64,000 nt of DNA from Mesorhizobium sp. CU3. GTDB lineage: Bacteria > Pseudomonadota > Alphaproteobacteria > Rhizobiales > Rhizobiaceae. The notes under the pieces are model-generated. The model searched no databases and was not told where the DNA came from. It saw only the letters and a list, made by a program, of their open reading frames with translations. The stretch is from assembly GCF_006442965.1 (NCBI RefSeq), contig NZ_VFWX01000002.1, positions 372,001 through 436,000 on the forward strand, given 5' to 3'. Within the stretch, counting starts at the first letter, position 1. Each line of letters begins with the position of its first letter. This document shows, in pieces, positions 31,461 through 40,325 of the stretch. A program made the translations under genes and the position numbers.

Positions 31461-32093
31461 ATGGATGCCGTCATCAAGAAAATCATGCCCCCGTCCGACT
31501 ACATGGATAAGCCGGTCACCGACCGGCCAAGCGAGACCGAGGTCGAAGCCGCGGTTCGTGTCCTGCTGCGCTGGACCGGCGACAATCCCGATCGCGAAGG
31601 CCTGATCGATACGCCGAAGCGCGTCACCAAAGCCTTCCGCGAGATGTTCAACGGCTACGACATGTGCCCCGCCGACGAGCTTGGCCGCACCTTCGAGGAA
31701 GTCGCCGGCTATGACGACCTCGTCATTGTCAGGGATATCCAGTTCCATTCGCATTGCGAGCACCACATGGTGCCGATCATCGGCAAGGCGCATGTCGGCT
31801 ATCTGCCGGACGGCAAGGTCGTCGGCCTGTCCAAGATCGCCCGCGTCGTCGACATCTTTGCGCATCGCCTGCAGACGCAGGAAGCGATGACGGCGCAGAT
31901 CGCCGGCGTCATCCAGGACGTGCTCAATCCGCGCGGCGTCGCCGTCATGCTTGAGGCCGAGCATATGTGCATGGCCATGCGCGGCATCCGTAAGCAAGGC
32001 TCGACCACGCTGACGTCGACCTTCACCGGCGTCTTCAAGGACACCCCGGAAGAGCAGGTCCGCTTCGTCACCATGGTGCGCGCCGGCGGCTGA
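31461..32093 (+). CDS. folE: GTP cyclohydrolase I (FolE)
   Basis: This 210-aa enzyme makes 7,8-dihydroneopterin triphosphate from GTP, the first step of tetrahydrofolate synthesis. The zinc ligands are Cys99 and His102 ([10 protein letters not shown]) and Cys170 ([11 protein letters not shown]). [20 protein letters not shown] is the conserved core. The ATG at 31461 is preceded by GGGAGACG. The frame is open further upstream, but that part lacks family similarity. hisI follows after 37 nt on the same strand, a conserved rhizobial order. Confidence 0.96.
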   Translation: MDAVIKKIMPPSDYMDKPVTDRPSETEVEAAVRVLLRWTGDNPDREGLIDTPKRVTKAFREMFNGYDMCPADELGRTFEEVAGYDDLVIVRDIQFHSHCEHHMVPIIGKAHVGYLPDGKVVGLSKIARVVDIFAHRLQTQEAMTAQIAGVIQDVLNPRGVAVMLEAEHMCMAMRGIRKQGSTTLTSTFTGVFKDTPEEQVRFVTMVRAGG

Positions 32094-32130
32094 TTCCGGC
32101 CGTCGCCGGTCAAACAGATAAGGACCGGCG

Positions 32131-32589
32131 ATGTCGGCAGTTGAGTTTCCAAAAGCCCCGTCAGACAAAAAAGCGCTGGAGGAAGGCACTGTCCTTTCTC
32201 CGCGCTTCGACGCCGCCGGGCTCGTCACCGTCGTCGTCACCGATGCCGGCGACGGCATGCTTTTGATGGTTGCGCATATGAACGCCGAGGCGCTGGCGCT
32301 AACGCTCGAAACTGGCATCGCCCACTACTGGTCGCGCTCCCGCAACGCGCTTTGGAAGAAGGGCGAGACCTCCGGCAATTTTCAGCACGTCGTCGAGATG
32401 CGCACGGATTGCGACCAGGACGCGCTTTGGCTTCAAGTCAAAGTGTTGGGCCACGACGCAACTTGTCACACCGGCCGGCGTTCCTGCTTTTATCGGACAG
32501 TGGGGCTGAACGACGGCAAGGCGACGCTTGCCGACGATGGCAGCAAGCCGCTGTTCGATGCGGACCAAACGTATCGGAAGCCTCTGTGA
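32131..32589 (+). CDS. hisI: Phosphoribosyl-AMP cyclohydrolase
   Basis: This 152-aa HisI opens the adenine ring of phosphoribosyl-AMP, the third step of histidine biosynthesis. It has the conserved [17 protein letters not shown], the [19 protein letters not shown] segment, the metal-binding DCDQDALWL and the zinc site [13 protein letters not shown]. It is the stand-alone form without HisE. It has an extra N-terminal stretch of about 35 residues, as in many alphaproteobacteria. It lies between folE and the patatin gene and probably shares the folE transcript. Confidence 0.96.
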   Translation: MSAVEFPKAPSDKKALEEGTVLSPRFDAAGLVTVVVTDAGDGMLLMVAHMNAEALALTLETGIAHYWSRSRNALWKKGETSGNFQHVVEMRTDCDQDALWLQVKVLGHDATCHTGRRSCFYRTVGLNDGKATLADDGSKPLFDADQTYRKPL

Positions 32590-32673
32590 ACCGTTCAATA
32601 TTCACAAGCCACTCATATTCACTATTCTCAAACGACCTTGGGGTACAAGGGATATGGGACAAGGGAGATCGTG

Positions 32674-33639
32674 ATGCTCGAATGGGCGTCATTGCGCAGC
32701 AGAGCTGACGTTCGGGAGGCCAATGGCCCCGCATCGTCCGGCGGCGTGCCCGATCAGAAGCCGGGAAGGAAGCCGGGTATCTCGCTGGCGCTCGGCGGCG
32801 GCTGCGCCCGCGGCTGGGCCCATATCGGCGTGCTGCGCGCGCTCGACGAAGCCGGCATCGAAGTATCGATGATCGCCGGAACCTCGATCGGCGCGCTGGT
32901 TGGCGGTTGTTACCTGGCCGGCAAGCTCGACGAGCTGGAGGAGTTCGCCCGCAGCCTCACCAAGCGCCGCATCTTCGGCCTGCTCGATCTCAACCTGCGC
33001 GGCAGCGGCCTGTTCGGCGGCCTGAAGCTCGACCAGCGTCTGCGCGAGCATCTCGACGGCGCCCGCTTCGAGGATCTGTCGAAACCATTCGTCGCGGTCG
33101 CTTCCGAAATTCGCACCGGCCATGAGATCTGGCTGTCGAGCGGCTCGCTGGTCACCGCCATGCGCGCCTCCTATGCGCTGCCCGGCGTCTTCGAACCTGT
33201 TGCCTGCAACGGCCGCGTGCTGGTCGACGGCGCGCTGGTAAATCCGGTGCCGGTCTCGGTCTGCCGCGCCTACGAACAGCCGCTGGTCGTAGCCGTCAAC
33301 CTGCATTACGACCTGTTCGGACGCGCCGCCGTCATCAAGCACAGCGCCGGCGAGCTGGTTATCGAGAACGACGCGCCACGCCCCGGCCAAGTCAATCCGC
33401 AATCGCACCAGACGCGCCTCGGCATCACCGGCGTGATGGTCGAGGCCTTCAACATCATCCAGGACCGGATCTCGCGCGCCAGGCTGGCCGGCGATCCGCC
33501 GGATATGTCGCTGCAGCCCAAGCTCAGCCATATCGGCCTGACGGAATTCCACCGCGCCGACGAGGCCATCAGCCTCGGCTATCAGGCGACCAAAGCGCAG
33601 ATCAGCGAACTGACCCGGCTGCAGTCCGTGCTGGTGTGA
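32674..33639 (+). CDS. Patatin-like phospholipase
   Basis: This 321-aa patatin-fold hydrolase uses a Ser-Asp dyad. The oxyanion loop is GGGCARGWAHIG, the nucleophile is Ser71 in GTSIG, and the catalytic Asp185 is in DGALVNPVP. It resembles the bacterial NTE/RssA branch, which deacylates phospholipids. There is no signal peptide. The ATG at 32674 has GGGAG a few bases upstream; a TTG at 32638 is less likely. It follows hisI by 84 bp, and a truncated dispersed repeat begins 21 bp after its stop. Confidence 0.9.
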   Translation: MLEWASLRSRADVREANGPASSGGVPDQKPGRKPGISLALGGGCARGWAHIGVLRALDEAGIEVSMIAGTSIGALVGGCYLAGKLDELEEFARSLTKRRIFGLLDLNLRGSGLFGGLKLDQRLREHLDGARFEDLSKPFVAVASEIRTGHEIWLSSGSLVTAMRASYALPGVFEPVACNGRVLVDGALVNPVPVSVCRAYEQPLVVAVNLHYDLFGRAAVIKHSAGELVIENDAPRPGQVNPQSHQTRLGITGVMVEAFNIIQDRISRARLAGDPPDMSLQPKLSHIGLTEFHRADEAISLGYQATKAQISELTRLQSVLV

Positions 33640-33660
33640 ATTCCGGTACGGCACCGCGCC

Positions 33661-33774
33661 AAGGTGTGTTGAGATTCAGGTCAGGCCGAGTCGGAGTCGA
33701 AGACGGGCGCGAAGCGACCAAACTGGGCGGTTTCCGAAAACCGGAGCGGAGCGCACTTAACTCAGAGTACATGA
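33661..33774. repeat. Truncated copy of the dispersed repeat at the edge of an accessory island
   Basis: From AAGGTGTGTTGAGATTCAGG on, the sequence follows the copy at 7491 almost base for base through GGAGCGGAGCG(T/C)ACTTAA. It then diverges after about GAGTACATGAG. The right arm (GGCCTCACCTGAATC) is missing here and was not found at the far side of the island near 37040. The break coincides with the change from GC-rich core to AT-richer DNA. A short open frame over this repeat is not a gene. Confidence 0.8.
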
Positions 33775-33894
33775 GACCACCTGCCTACGCCGGTCGTGCC
33801 CTTAACTGCCACGCCGCTGTCATCAATGACGCTCCGATTGCCCCTCTTGAAGTCGCTTCGTCGACGCAATGATCCGCTTGGTTAAGTAGATCAA

Positions 33895-34707
33895 CTATTT
33901 CTGAGTTGCGAGATTCAACTTGGTAAGAAGCTGGTCGATTGAATTAAGTTTCACTTTTTCAAGTTGATTTTTGGCATTTGTGGCTTTCCCAGCACTCGTT
34001 TTTGGTGGGTGGCTCTCGTCGGGCTGCGGAGCGAAACCAAAAGTCAGCTTATCGGTATTTGTTCTCCCCAACGTGGCCAACCCACCGGGGCCCTTGAAAT
34101 GAGTCAAAGTCCAGGTTGGTCCAAAGGCATTTACATTCTGGACAACTTCAAAGTTCACATATCCTCCAAATTCTCCATCCTTCTGCCCAGCACTGGTATC
34201 TCGATTTGGCGTTGAGAAGCCAAGATCGACCAGGGTTTTCAAGCCCAGGTCTCCGGCCAGGAGTGTATTGTGATCAGGGCAATCTCCAAATCTGGGGTTG
34301 ATTCTCCACTGCTGGTGCATCTGCTGGAAGGAAAATAGCAAGTCTTCCGAAAATTCTTGGGTTCTGGTTTGACTTGCTTTAAATCCGGCATCAAGTCCAA
34401 ATAATGCAGATTGCGTATAGGCTAATGTTGGCGCGAGCTCTCCGGTATCTTCTACATCGAGCGTCATTGTTACGGCTACTTTATAGTTGCCGGATAAAAG
34501 CTCTTTTTTATGAATATAATTATCTTTCGGGTCGCTGTGATCTTTAACGAGGTTCATCAATTCGCATGTAATTCTCTGGGCAATGCTGAACGCAGTAGGC
34601 CCGTGCGAATTCTTGGGAACATCGAAATCTGGCGCCGCGCAAGCCTGAAGCATTAGTGGGGCGCCAGCTATGAGCGTGGCTATAACGCCGAAATTTCGCA
34701 CGGCCAT
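33895..34707 (-). CDS. Hypothetical lipoprotein of the accessory island
   Basis: The 270-aa protein starts at the ATG at 34707 and has a lipoprotein-type signal (LMLQAC, Cys at about residue 23), followed by APDFDVP and an ITCELMNLVKDH segment. The C-terminal 40 residues are Lys-rich. I do not recognise the family. A longer frame to 34779 would hide the signal peptide and is not used. Base composition is clearly more AT-rich than the flanking core genes. It follows the 82-aa ORF by 80 bp and is probably in one operon with it and the S53 protease. Confidence 0.65.
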   Translation of the reverse strand: MAVRNFGVIATLIAGAPLMLQACAAPDFDVPKNSHGPTAFSIAQRITCELMNLVKDHSDPKDNYIHKKELLSGNYKVAVTMTLDVEDTGELAPTLAYTQSALFGLDAGFKASQTRTQEFSEDLLFSFQQMHQQWRINPRFGDCPDHNTLLAGDLGLKTLVDLGFSTPNRDTSAGQKDGEFGGYVNFEVVQNVNAFGPTWTLTHFKGPGGLATLGRTNTDKLTFGFAPQPDESHPPKTSAGKATNAKNQLEKVKLNSIDQLLTKLNLATQK

Positions 34708-34787
34708 TTTCCTCCAAAGGTGGCATGCATCCCAGTTCGATTGCCCCAGGGCTGCTTTTTGTATGTCTTTGTTGCCCAATTATTAGA

Positions 34788-35036
34788 TTAGACACACCTC
34801 TCGCCGGCAGTAAAATTCGCGAAGCCGCGTTTATCTGGATCGGGATTGTTCCGCATTATTGCATCCATCTGGAGGCAAACGCTCTGATGGGTCTGTTCAC
34901 AGTATGGATCGCCGTTGTCTGGACTCACCCAGCAAGCTCCAATGGGTTCATTGTTAAGTGCAGTCTCAAGAAGCTGCGCATGTGCAATTCTCTTTGCTTT
35001 CTTGAGAGTCATTTGAATTTGCCGTTTGGTCGTCAT
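34788..35036 (-). CDS. 82-aa hypothetical protein of the accessory island
   Basis: A short frame from the ATG at 35036, with AAGGA 7 nt upstream, encodes a basic N-terminal helix (TTKRQIQMTLKKAKRIAHAQ) followed by a Cys-containing half (four Cys after residue 45). No signal peptide and no recognised family. It lies between the S53 protease gene (58 bp upstream) and the lipoprotein gene, same strand. The ribosome site makes it a plausible real gene. Confidence 0.5.
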   Translation of the reverse strand: MTTKRQIQMTLKKAKRIAHAQLLETALNNEPIGACWVSPDNGDPYCEQTHQSVCLQMDAIMRNNPDPDKRGFANFTAGERCV

Positions 35037-35094
35037 CAGTAATCCTTTGAGCCAACCTGTGTTGGTCAAAAAAGAGGCCTTGTTTCAGTCCATC

Positions 35095-36750
35095 TCAAAT
35101 CGAAGAAAGAGATCGAAGGAGTTTCTGACCGTCGGGAACTCCCCAACCCGACGCAGCGTCGAATCCTGCAATAGCGGCATAGCCCTTGCCCGGCAGGGGG
35201 TGAGAAGCGTTTTGTCCGACGAGGATGTCTCGACAGCCGCCTTGACCAAGGGGATTCCCATTCGCTCCCGGGCCATACAGTAGTGGGGTAAGGAACCTTT
35301 GCCGCTTTGAAGCCGGGAGGGCTCCCGCCATGCGGGCAATTAGCGCCGCCCAAAGCGGGGCTGAAGCGCTTGTCCCCCCGTTCCAACGCATGCCTCCGGG
35401 GAGAATTAGCGAGTAGAATGGAGGTCCTGCTAGGGCTGACACGTCGGGTATTACACGCCCATCAATGCCCCCGGCGTTCAAAGAGTTGATTTTGACAGTT
35501 TGCCAAGAAGGCCTGGGAAATCTGGTGCTCACGCCTCCGCCTCCTGCTCCTCCACCTTTCCCGGTCCTGCGGCCCGGTGCCTCCCACCAAACTACTTCGT
35601 CTTTGCCGTTGAGCATCGTGCCACCGACGGCGAGTACGAACGGACTAACAGCGGGGAAGTCTACATGTGCACCAGGAGCGGATGACCCATCTCCAGAGCC
35701 GTCGTCGCCCGACGATACACAGATCGTAATGCCCAACATCGCTGCAGCCTGAAGTCCCTCGGAGATGGCCGAAATTCCGCCTTCGGACCAATCGCTCGAA
35801 TCCTCTGGGCTCCCCCAGCTGATTGAAAGACTTACGGGAACAGAAGGGCTTCCTTGGGCGACTTGATCAAGGAGATCGACCCAGCCCTTTTCATCGAAGC
35901 TGGCGAAGTAGACGACGACGTCGGCACCCGGACAAAGCGCGGCCACAATTTCTATGTCCATCATAACCTCGCCGGAGAGATCGGCGGAAAGTTGCTGCTG
36001 GCTGGGATCTAGGGCTTTTAGTTGCGCCTCCGTCAGTGGGGCTACGTTTACTGGAACGATCTTTATGTTCGGGGTAGCACGCCCCTCCTGCCTGCAAAAT
36101 GCGGTGACCTCCTCGGGAAAGTAAGTCGGCGGCACCATTTGATTATTTTCGTCGGGTACCGCAAATTCCGCGATGGCCACCGTCTGGCCGGAGGCGCTGC
36201 CAGGGGGGAAGTTATATCGCTGTTCCAGGTCGCTCGCGGTCAATGGACCGATGGTTTTGACTTGCTTCGCCGCAGCTTTGCGTTGGATTGATTTCCGATT
36301 TGCCATTTGCCGCTGGTCGAGACCGAGTACCGCTGTCACAACTCCATTTAGTTGCGAAGGGACTTGGATCGTTCCTTCGCGCCCCAAATACTCTCCCTGT
36401 CTGGCGGTATGGTAGATACCAATGTTCGGCCGAAAGGCGGCTTCGACTGCCGATGCGGGTCCACTCACCTGCATGCTTCGGCCACCGTTGAGGATGACAT
36501 CGACTTTCAGGCCGAAGGACGACAATGTCTTTTCAGCGAGTTGTACATCGGAAGGAGAAGCCCCGTATCGATCGGAAAACTCCGCAGGGGATAGGGGCCT
36601 GGCTGGCAGTTCGTTTACACCAGGCAGCTTAGGCGCCCGCAGTTTAAGGGTAAGGGTTATGAGTCTTTGAGGGTCGACGTCATGCAACCTGATTGCGCCA
36701 TTTCTGGCAGGCCTGCGACTTCCTGGGAGAACTATATGACTTACTACCAA
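35095..36750 (-). CDS. Sedolisin (S53) serine-carboxyl peptidase with pro-kumamolisin domain
   Basis: This acid-acting peptidase has an activation domain (about residues 1-150, SHIVLPGSRRPARNGA ... VDVILNGGRSMQVSG) and the S53 catalytic domain. The Glu and Asp lie in SGEVMMDIEIV (Glu261, Asp265), the oxyanion Asp in VSSGDDGSGD (Asp349) and the nucleophile in GGTSASAPLW (Ser461). The C-terminal CRDILVG is the likely calcium-site Asp. A TTG at 36750, preceded by AAGGAGG with 6-nt spacing, is chosen (551 aa). It gives the normal family start, while the TTG at 36843 adds 31 atypical residues. No signal peptide is evident. It is AT-richer than core genes. Region 36751-37052 upstream is AT-rich and holds no credible gene. 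Confidence 0.9.
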   Translation of the reverse strand: MVVSHIVLPGSRRPARNGAIRLHDVDPQRLITLTLKLRAPKLPGVNELPARPLSPAEFSDRYGASPSDVQLAEKTLSSFGLKVDVILNGGRSMQVSGPASAVEAAFRPNIGIYHTARQGEYLGREGTIQVPSQLNGVVTAVLGLDQRQMANRKSIQRKAAAKQVKTIGPLTASDLEQRYNFPPGSASGQTVAIAEFAVPDENNQMVPPTYFPEEVTAFCRQEGRATPNIKIVPVNVAPLTEAQLKALDPSQQQLSADLSGEVMMDIEIVAALCPGADVVVYFASFDEKGWVDLLDQVAQGSPSVPVSLSISWGSPEDSSDWSEGGISAISEGLQAAAMLGITICVSSGDDGSGDGSSAPGAHVDFPAVSPFVLAVGGTMLNGKDEVVWWEAPGRRTGKGGGAGGGGVSTRFPRPSWQTVKINSLNAGGIDGRVIPDVSALAGPPFYSLILPGGMRWNGGTSASAPLWAALIARMAGALPASKRQRFLTPLLYGPGANGNPLGQGGCRDILVGQNASHPLPGKGYAAIAGFDAASGWGVPDGQKLLRSLSSI

Positions 36751-37052
36751 CGCCCCCTCCTTAACCGTTGGATTTATTTTCCTTTTAAAATGCCCGCTAT
36801 ATTCATCTGGGCGAGAGCTCAGATGGTCCTTAACATTTTGCAAAAAGTGTTTTACGATGAATTTTTATTCTCTCATGTATTAGAAATATTGCAACTCATG
36901 AACGATCTGGCGAAGCGTGCTGCGAATCAAATTTCTGTGAGGTTTGGCATCAACTGCGAACTAGGCCGAATCAAGTGCGACTTGAGGGCTGCAGCTCAAG
37001 AGCTGTTGGTTCGTGTTCACGCCAAATCCCGTTGACGTTAGAACCAAATAAT

Positions 37053-38837
37053 TCAGCTCAACGCCGCATCGCTGATGCGAAACTGCACTGTACGGTTGCC
37101 GTTCCAGTAGTTGCCCGACAGCGAGCCGGCGACATGCACGGTCTTGCCGCGGTTCCTGAACAGGAACTCGCCGAGCGGCGTGTCGACGGCGCGGAAGGCG
37201 ATCGCCTGGATCTTGCCGCCGCTCTGCGACTGCAGGTCGACGCGGATATGGTTGGTGCCGATGGCACGCGCATCGGCGAGCCTGTGGCGCGGCAGCACGA
37301 ACACCGGCGCGATATGCCCGGCGCCGAAAGGGCCGGCCTTCTCGAGCGAATCGAGCAGCGAAAGCGTCGCGCCCTCGGCAGCTAGGGCGCCGTCGACCGC
37401 CAGGCTTTCTTCATTCTGCAGCCGGAACACGTCCGCCGCGGCGCGCTCCTCGAAGAAGGCGCGCAACTCGCCCAGTTTGGCACGCTCGACGGTGATGCCA
37501 GCGGCCATGGCATGACCGCCACCCTTGACGATCAGCCCGGCCGAGGCCGCCTCGCGCACCAGCCGTCCGAGATCGAAGCCGGTGACCGAACGCCCCGAAC
37601 CGGTGCCGAGGCCGGTCGAGTTGAAGGCGATGGCAAAAGCCGGACGGCGCGCATAGTCCTTCAGCCGTGAGGCGATCAGCCCGACGATGCCCGGATGCCA
37701 GTTGTGGCTGGCGGTGACGATGACGGCCGGGCCACTGCCGCCGGCAAGCTCGGCGTCGGCCTCGGCGCGCGCCTGCGCCAGCATCTCCTGCTCCATCTGC
37801 TGGCGCTCCTGGTTGAGCCGGTCGAGCGTCTCGGCGATGCCTGCCGCCTCGACCGGATCGTCGGTGGCCAAAAGCCGGCTGCCGAGTGCTGCATCGCCGA
37901 TGCGGCCGCCGGCATTGATGCGCGGCCCGATCAGGAAGGAGAGATGGAAGGTGTTGATCGGCTCGCCGATGCGCGAGACCCGCGCCAATGCGGCCAGCCC
38001 CTCATTCTTGAGCTGGCGTAGCACCTGCAGGCCCTTGACGACGAAGGCGCGGTTGACGCCGGTGAGCGGCACCACATCGCAGACCGTCGCCAGCGCCACC
38101 AGGTCGAGCAGCGAAAGCAGATCGACGGGTGCTGCATCGGGCAGCCTTTCGCGCAGTACCTTCGCCGTCTGCACCAGGCACAGGAACACGACGCCGGCGG
38201 CGCAAAGATGCCCCTGCCCCGACAGATCGTCCTCGCGGTTGGGATTGACCACCGCGTCCGCCAGCGGCAGCGGACCGCCGACCTGGTGATGGTCGAGCAC
38301 CACGACATCGGCGCCGGCTTCCCTGGCCGCGTCGACCGAGGCCGCGCTGTTGGTGCCGCAGTCGACGGTGACGATCAGCCTGGCGCCGCGCGAGATCAGC
38401 TCGCGCATCGCGTCCGGATTGGGTCCGTAGCCCTCGAAGATGCGGTCCGGGATGTAGATTTCCGACGGAACCGAAAAATGCGCGAGAAAGCGCTTGATGA
38501 GCGCAGACGAGGCAGCGCCGTCGACGTCATAATCGCCGAAGATCGCCACTTTCTCCCCGGCGACGATCGCGTCGGCCAGCCTTGCCGCGGCTTTCTCCAT
38601 GTCGGTCAGCGACGCCGGGTTCGGCAAAAGCTCGCGGATCGTCGGATCGAGGAAGCGTTCGGCTTGATCCGCGCTGACGCCACGCCCGGCAAGCACCCGC
38701 GCTACGATATCCGGCACGCCGTGACCCTGAGCGATGGCTAGTGCCGCCATGTCCTGCCGCTCGGTCAGCCGGTGTTCCCAGGAAACACCGGTCGCCGATT
38801 GCCTGACATCGAGGAAGAGGCGCTTTTCGCCGTTCAA
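37053..38837 (-). CDS. recJ: Single-stranded-DNA-specific exonuclease RecJ
   Basis: This 594-aa DHH-superfamily 5'-3' exonuclease acts in recombination and mismatch repair. The metal-binding motifs are FGDYDVDGAAS (motif I), VDCGTNSAA and VLDHHQVGG (the DHH motif), followed by NPNRED. The DHHA1 part has SHNWHPGIVGLIASRL and GGGHAMAAG, and a C-terminal OB domain closes the protein. The start appears to be TTG at 38837, immediately after the TAG of the upstream DUF6434 gene, so re-initiation or coupling is likely. It ends at the right edge of the accessory island. Confidence 0.94.
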   Translation of the reverse strand: MNGEKRLFLDVRQSATGVSWEHRLTERQDMAALAIAQGHGVPDIVARVLAGRGVSADQAERFLDPTIRELLPNPASLTDMEKAAARLADAIVAGEKVAIFGDYDVDGAASSALIKRFLAHFSVPSEIYIPDRIFEGYGPNPDAMRELISRGARLIVTVDCGTNSAASVDAAREAGADVVVLDHHQVGGPLPLADAVVNPNREDDLSGQGHLCAAGVVFLCLVQTAKVLRERLPDAAPVDLLSLLDLVALATVCDVVPLTGVNRAFVVKGLQVLRQLKNEGLAALARVSRIGEPINTFHLSFLIGPRINAGGRIGDAALGSRLLATDDPVEAAGIAETLDRLNQERQQMEQEMLAQARAEADAELAGGSGPAVIVTASHNWHPGIVGLIASRLKDYARRPAFAIAFNSTGLGTGSGRSVTGFDLGRLVREAASAGLIVKGGGHAMAAGITVERAKLGELRAFFEERAAADVFRLQNEESLAVDGALAAEGATLSLLDSLEKAGPFGAGHIAPVFVLPRHRLADARAIGTNHIRVDLQSQSGGKIQAIAFRAVDTPLGEFLFRNRGKTVHVAGSLSGNYWNGNRTVQFRISDAALS

Positions 38838-39062
38838 CTACGCTTTCCGCTTTTCAGCCTGGCGGCGGAGCCATTCGTCCGCCGCATCGCCCATGGTCTT
38901 TTCCGTACCATCCTTGAGCCAGGCCATGAAAGGGCGGTCGAACCGGAATGCACTGCCACATTCGCGCGTCAGAAAGCGGCGCACGTTCTGAGTGTAGCGG
39001 TAGCTTTTGGTGATTGGAGTCGCGCGCGAAATCGGATCCGCGTGCCAGTCGAACGCCTTCAT
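38838..39062 (-). CDS. DUF6434 domain small protein
   Basis: This 74-aa protein starts at the ATG at 39062 with KAFDWHADPIS, then ITKSYRYTQNVRRFLTRECG, FDRPFMAWLKDG and a charged C-terminal helix. This is the compact pattern I associate with DUF6434, a family of unknown function, often fused to or next to SAP-like domains. It sits between glpX and recJ, with its stop codon directly abutting the recJ TTG start. A longer frame to 39107 is less likely. Confidence 0.75.
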   Translation of the reverse strand: MKAFDWHADPISRATPITKSYRYTQNVRRFLTRECGSAFRFDRPFMAWLKDGTEKTMGDAADEWLRRQAEKRKA

Positions 39063-39132
39063 CGTCAGATCCCTGCCGCCAGCATCGGCGACAGGGATGG
39101 CTAACAATTGCGGGCGGGCCTCGCAAGCGCCT

Positions 39133-40116
39133 CTAAAACTTTTCCAGATCCTGGTGCCTGGCCTTGATTTCGCGCACCGTGCGCGAGGACGAGCGTAGGA
39201 CTATGGTGTGGGTGGTTATGAAGGTACGGCCGAACTTCACGCCATCGAGCAAATTGCCGTCAGTGACGCCGGTCGCGGCGAACAGCACGTCGCCGCGCGC
39301 CATATCCTCTACGCGATAGACGCGCTTCGGATCGGCAATGCCCATCTTGGCCGCCCGCGCCACCTTTTCCGGCGTGTCGAGGATCAGCCGTCCCTGCATC
39401 TGACCACCGGTGCAGCGCAGCGCCGCCGCTGCCAGCACTCCCTCCGGCGCACCGCCGGTGCCGAGATAGATGTCGATGCCGGTCTCGTCCGGATCGGTGG
39501 TGTGGATGACGCCGGCGACATCGCCGTCACCGATCAGCCGGATCGCAGCACCTGTGGCGCGCACAGCGTCGATGAGCCTGGCATGACGCGGCCGGTCGAG
39601 GATGCAGGCGGTGATGTCGGAGACGGCCACGCCCTTGGCCTTGGCCAGGTTGGCGATGTTCTCGGCCGGCGAGGCATCGATGTCGATCAGGCCCTCCGGA
39701 TAGCCCGGGCCGATGGCGATCTTGTCCATGTAGACATCCGGCGCGAACAGCAGGCTGCCCTTCTCGGCGATGGCGATGACGGCAAGCGCGTTGGGCAGGT
39801 TCTTGGCGCAGATCGTCGTGCCTTCGAGCGGATCGAGCGCGATGTCGACCGCCGGGCCTTTGCCGGTGCCGACCTCCTCGCCGATATAGAGCATCGGCGC
39901 CTCGTCGCGCTCGCCCTCGCCGATCACCACCGTGCCCTTGATGGCGAGCCGGTTGAGCTCCTGGCGCATGGCGTCGACCGCGACTTGGTCGGCCGCCTTC
40001 TCATCGCCGCGCCCGCGCAGCCTGGCGGCCGCGACCGCCGCGCGCTCGGTGACGCGCACGACCTCCATGGTCAGGATCCGGTCGAGGCCGGGGGCGATGT
40101 CTTGGGCGATGTTCAT
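39133..40116 (-). CDS. glpX: Class II fructose-1,6-bisphosphatase
   Basis: This 327-aa GlpX-type phosphatase of gluconeogenesis converts fructose-1,6-bisphosphate to fructose-6-phosphate. Metal and substrate motifs are GEGERDEAPMLYIGEEVG, DIALDPLEGTT and GTGGAPEGVLAAAALRC. The ATG at 40116 with GAGGAA upstream is chosen over a start at 40140. It is downstream of hom on the same strand. The 209-bp gap carries a hairpin and an inverted repeat, so it probably has its own promoter. The class I enzyme is not in the window. Confidence 0.95.
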   Translation of the reverse strand: MNIAQDIAPGLDRILTMEVVRVTERAAVAAARLRGRGDEKAADQVAVDAMRQELNRLAIKGTVVIGEGERDEAPMLYIGEEVGTGKGPAVDIALDPLEGTTICAKNLPNALAVIAIAEKGSLLFAPDVYMDKIAIGPGYPEGLIDIDASPAENIANLAKAKGVAVSDITACILDRPRHARLIDAVRATGAAIRLIGDGDVAGVIHTTDPDETGIDIYLGTGGAPEGVLAAAALRCTGGQMQGRLILDTPEKVARAAKMGIADPKRVYRVEDMARGDVLFAATGVTDGNLLDGVKFGRTFITTHTIVLRSSSRTVREIKARHQDLEKF

Positions 40117-40141
40117 GGATGACGCATTCCTCGTTGTCACG

Positions 40142-40167
40142 AGAGCGGGTCAGGTCCGAACCGCTCT
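40142..40167 (-). terminator. Hairpin upstream of glpX
   Basis: AGAGCGG pairs with CCGCTCT across a 12-nt loop. It lies about 160 bp past the hom stop and 26 bp before the glpX start on the minus strand. That position would also suit a leader hairpin of glpX. It lacks a clear T-run, so terminator function is tentative. Confidence 0.4.
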
Positions 40168-40294
40168 ATTTTGCTTCGAGCAATCCGGGAGAACCGGAGT
40201 TGCTTCTGCCTTCCGCCAAAGGCGAAACCCTTCTGGCAAAGCTCCATGACAACGGCAAGACTTGCCCGGCCAATTTTTGAAACCGAAGCAAAAT
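40168..40294. repeat. 127-bp inverted-repeat-bounded intergenic segment
   Basis: The segment starts with ATTTTGCTTCG and ends with the exact inverse CGAAGCAAAAT. Inside is a smaller hairpin (TTCCGCC against GGCGAA). It fills most of the hom-glpX gap. No second copy was noticed in the window. Confidence 0.6.
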
Positions 40295-40325
40295 CAATCG
40301 ATTAAAGGTGGAAAAGTTCGGGCGG

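Noticed and set aside
36667..37035. 122-codon plus-strand frame upstream of the S53 gene
   Set aside because: Overlaps the protease start region, has no ribosome site or domain, and covers AT-rich promoter-like DNA.
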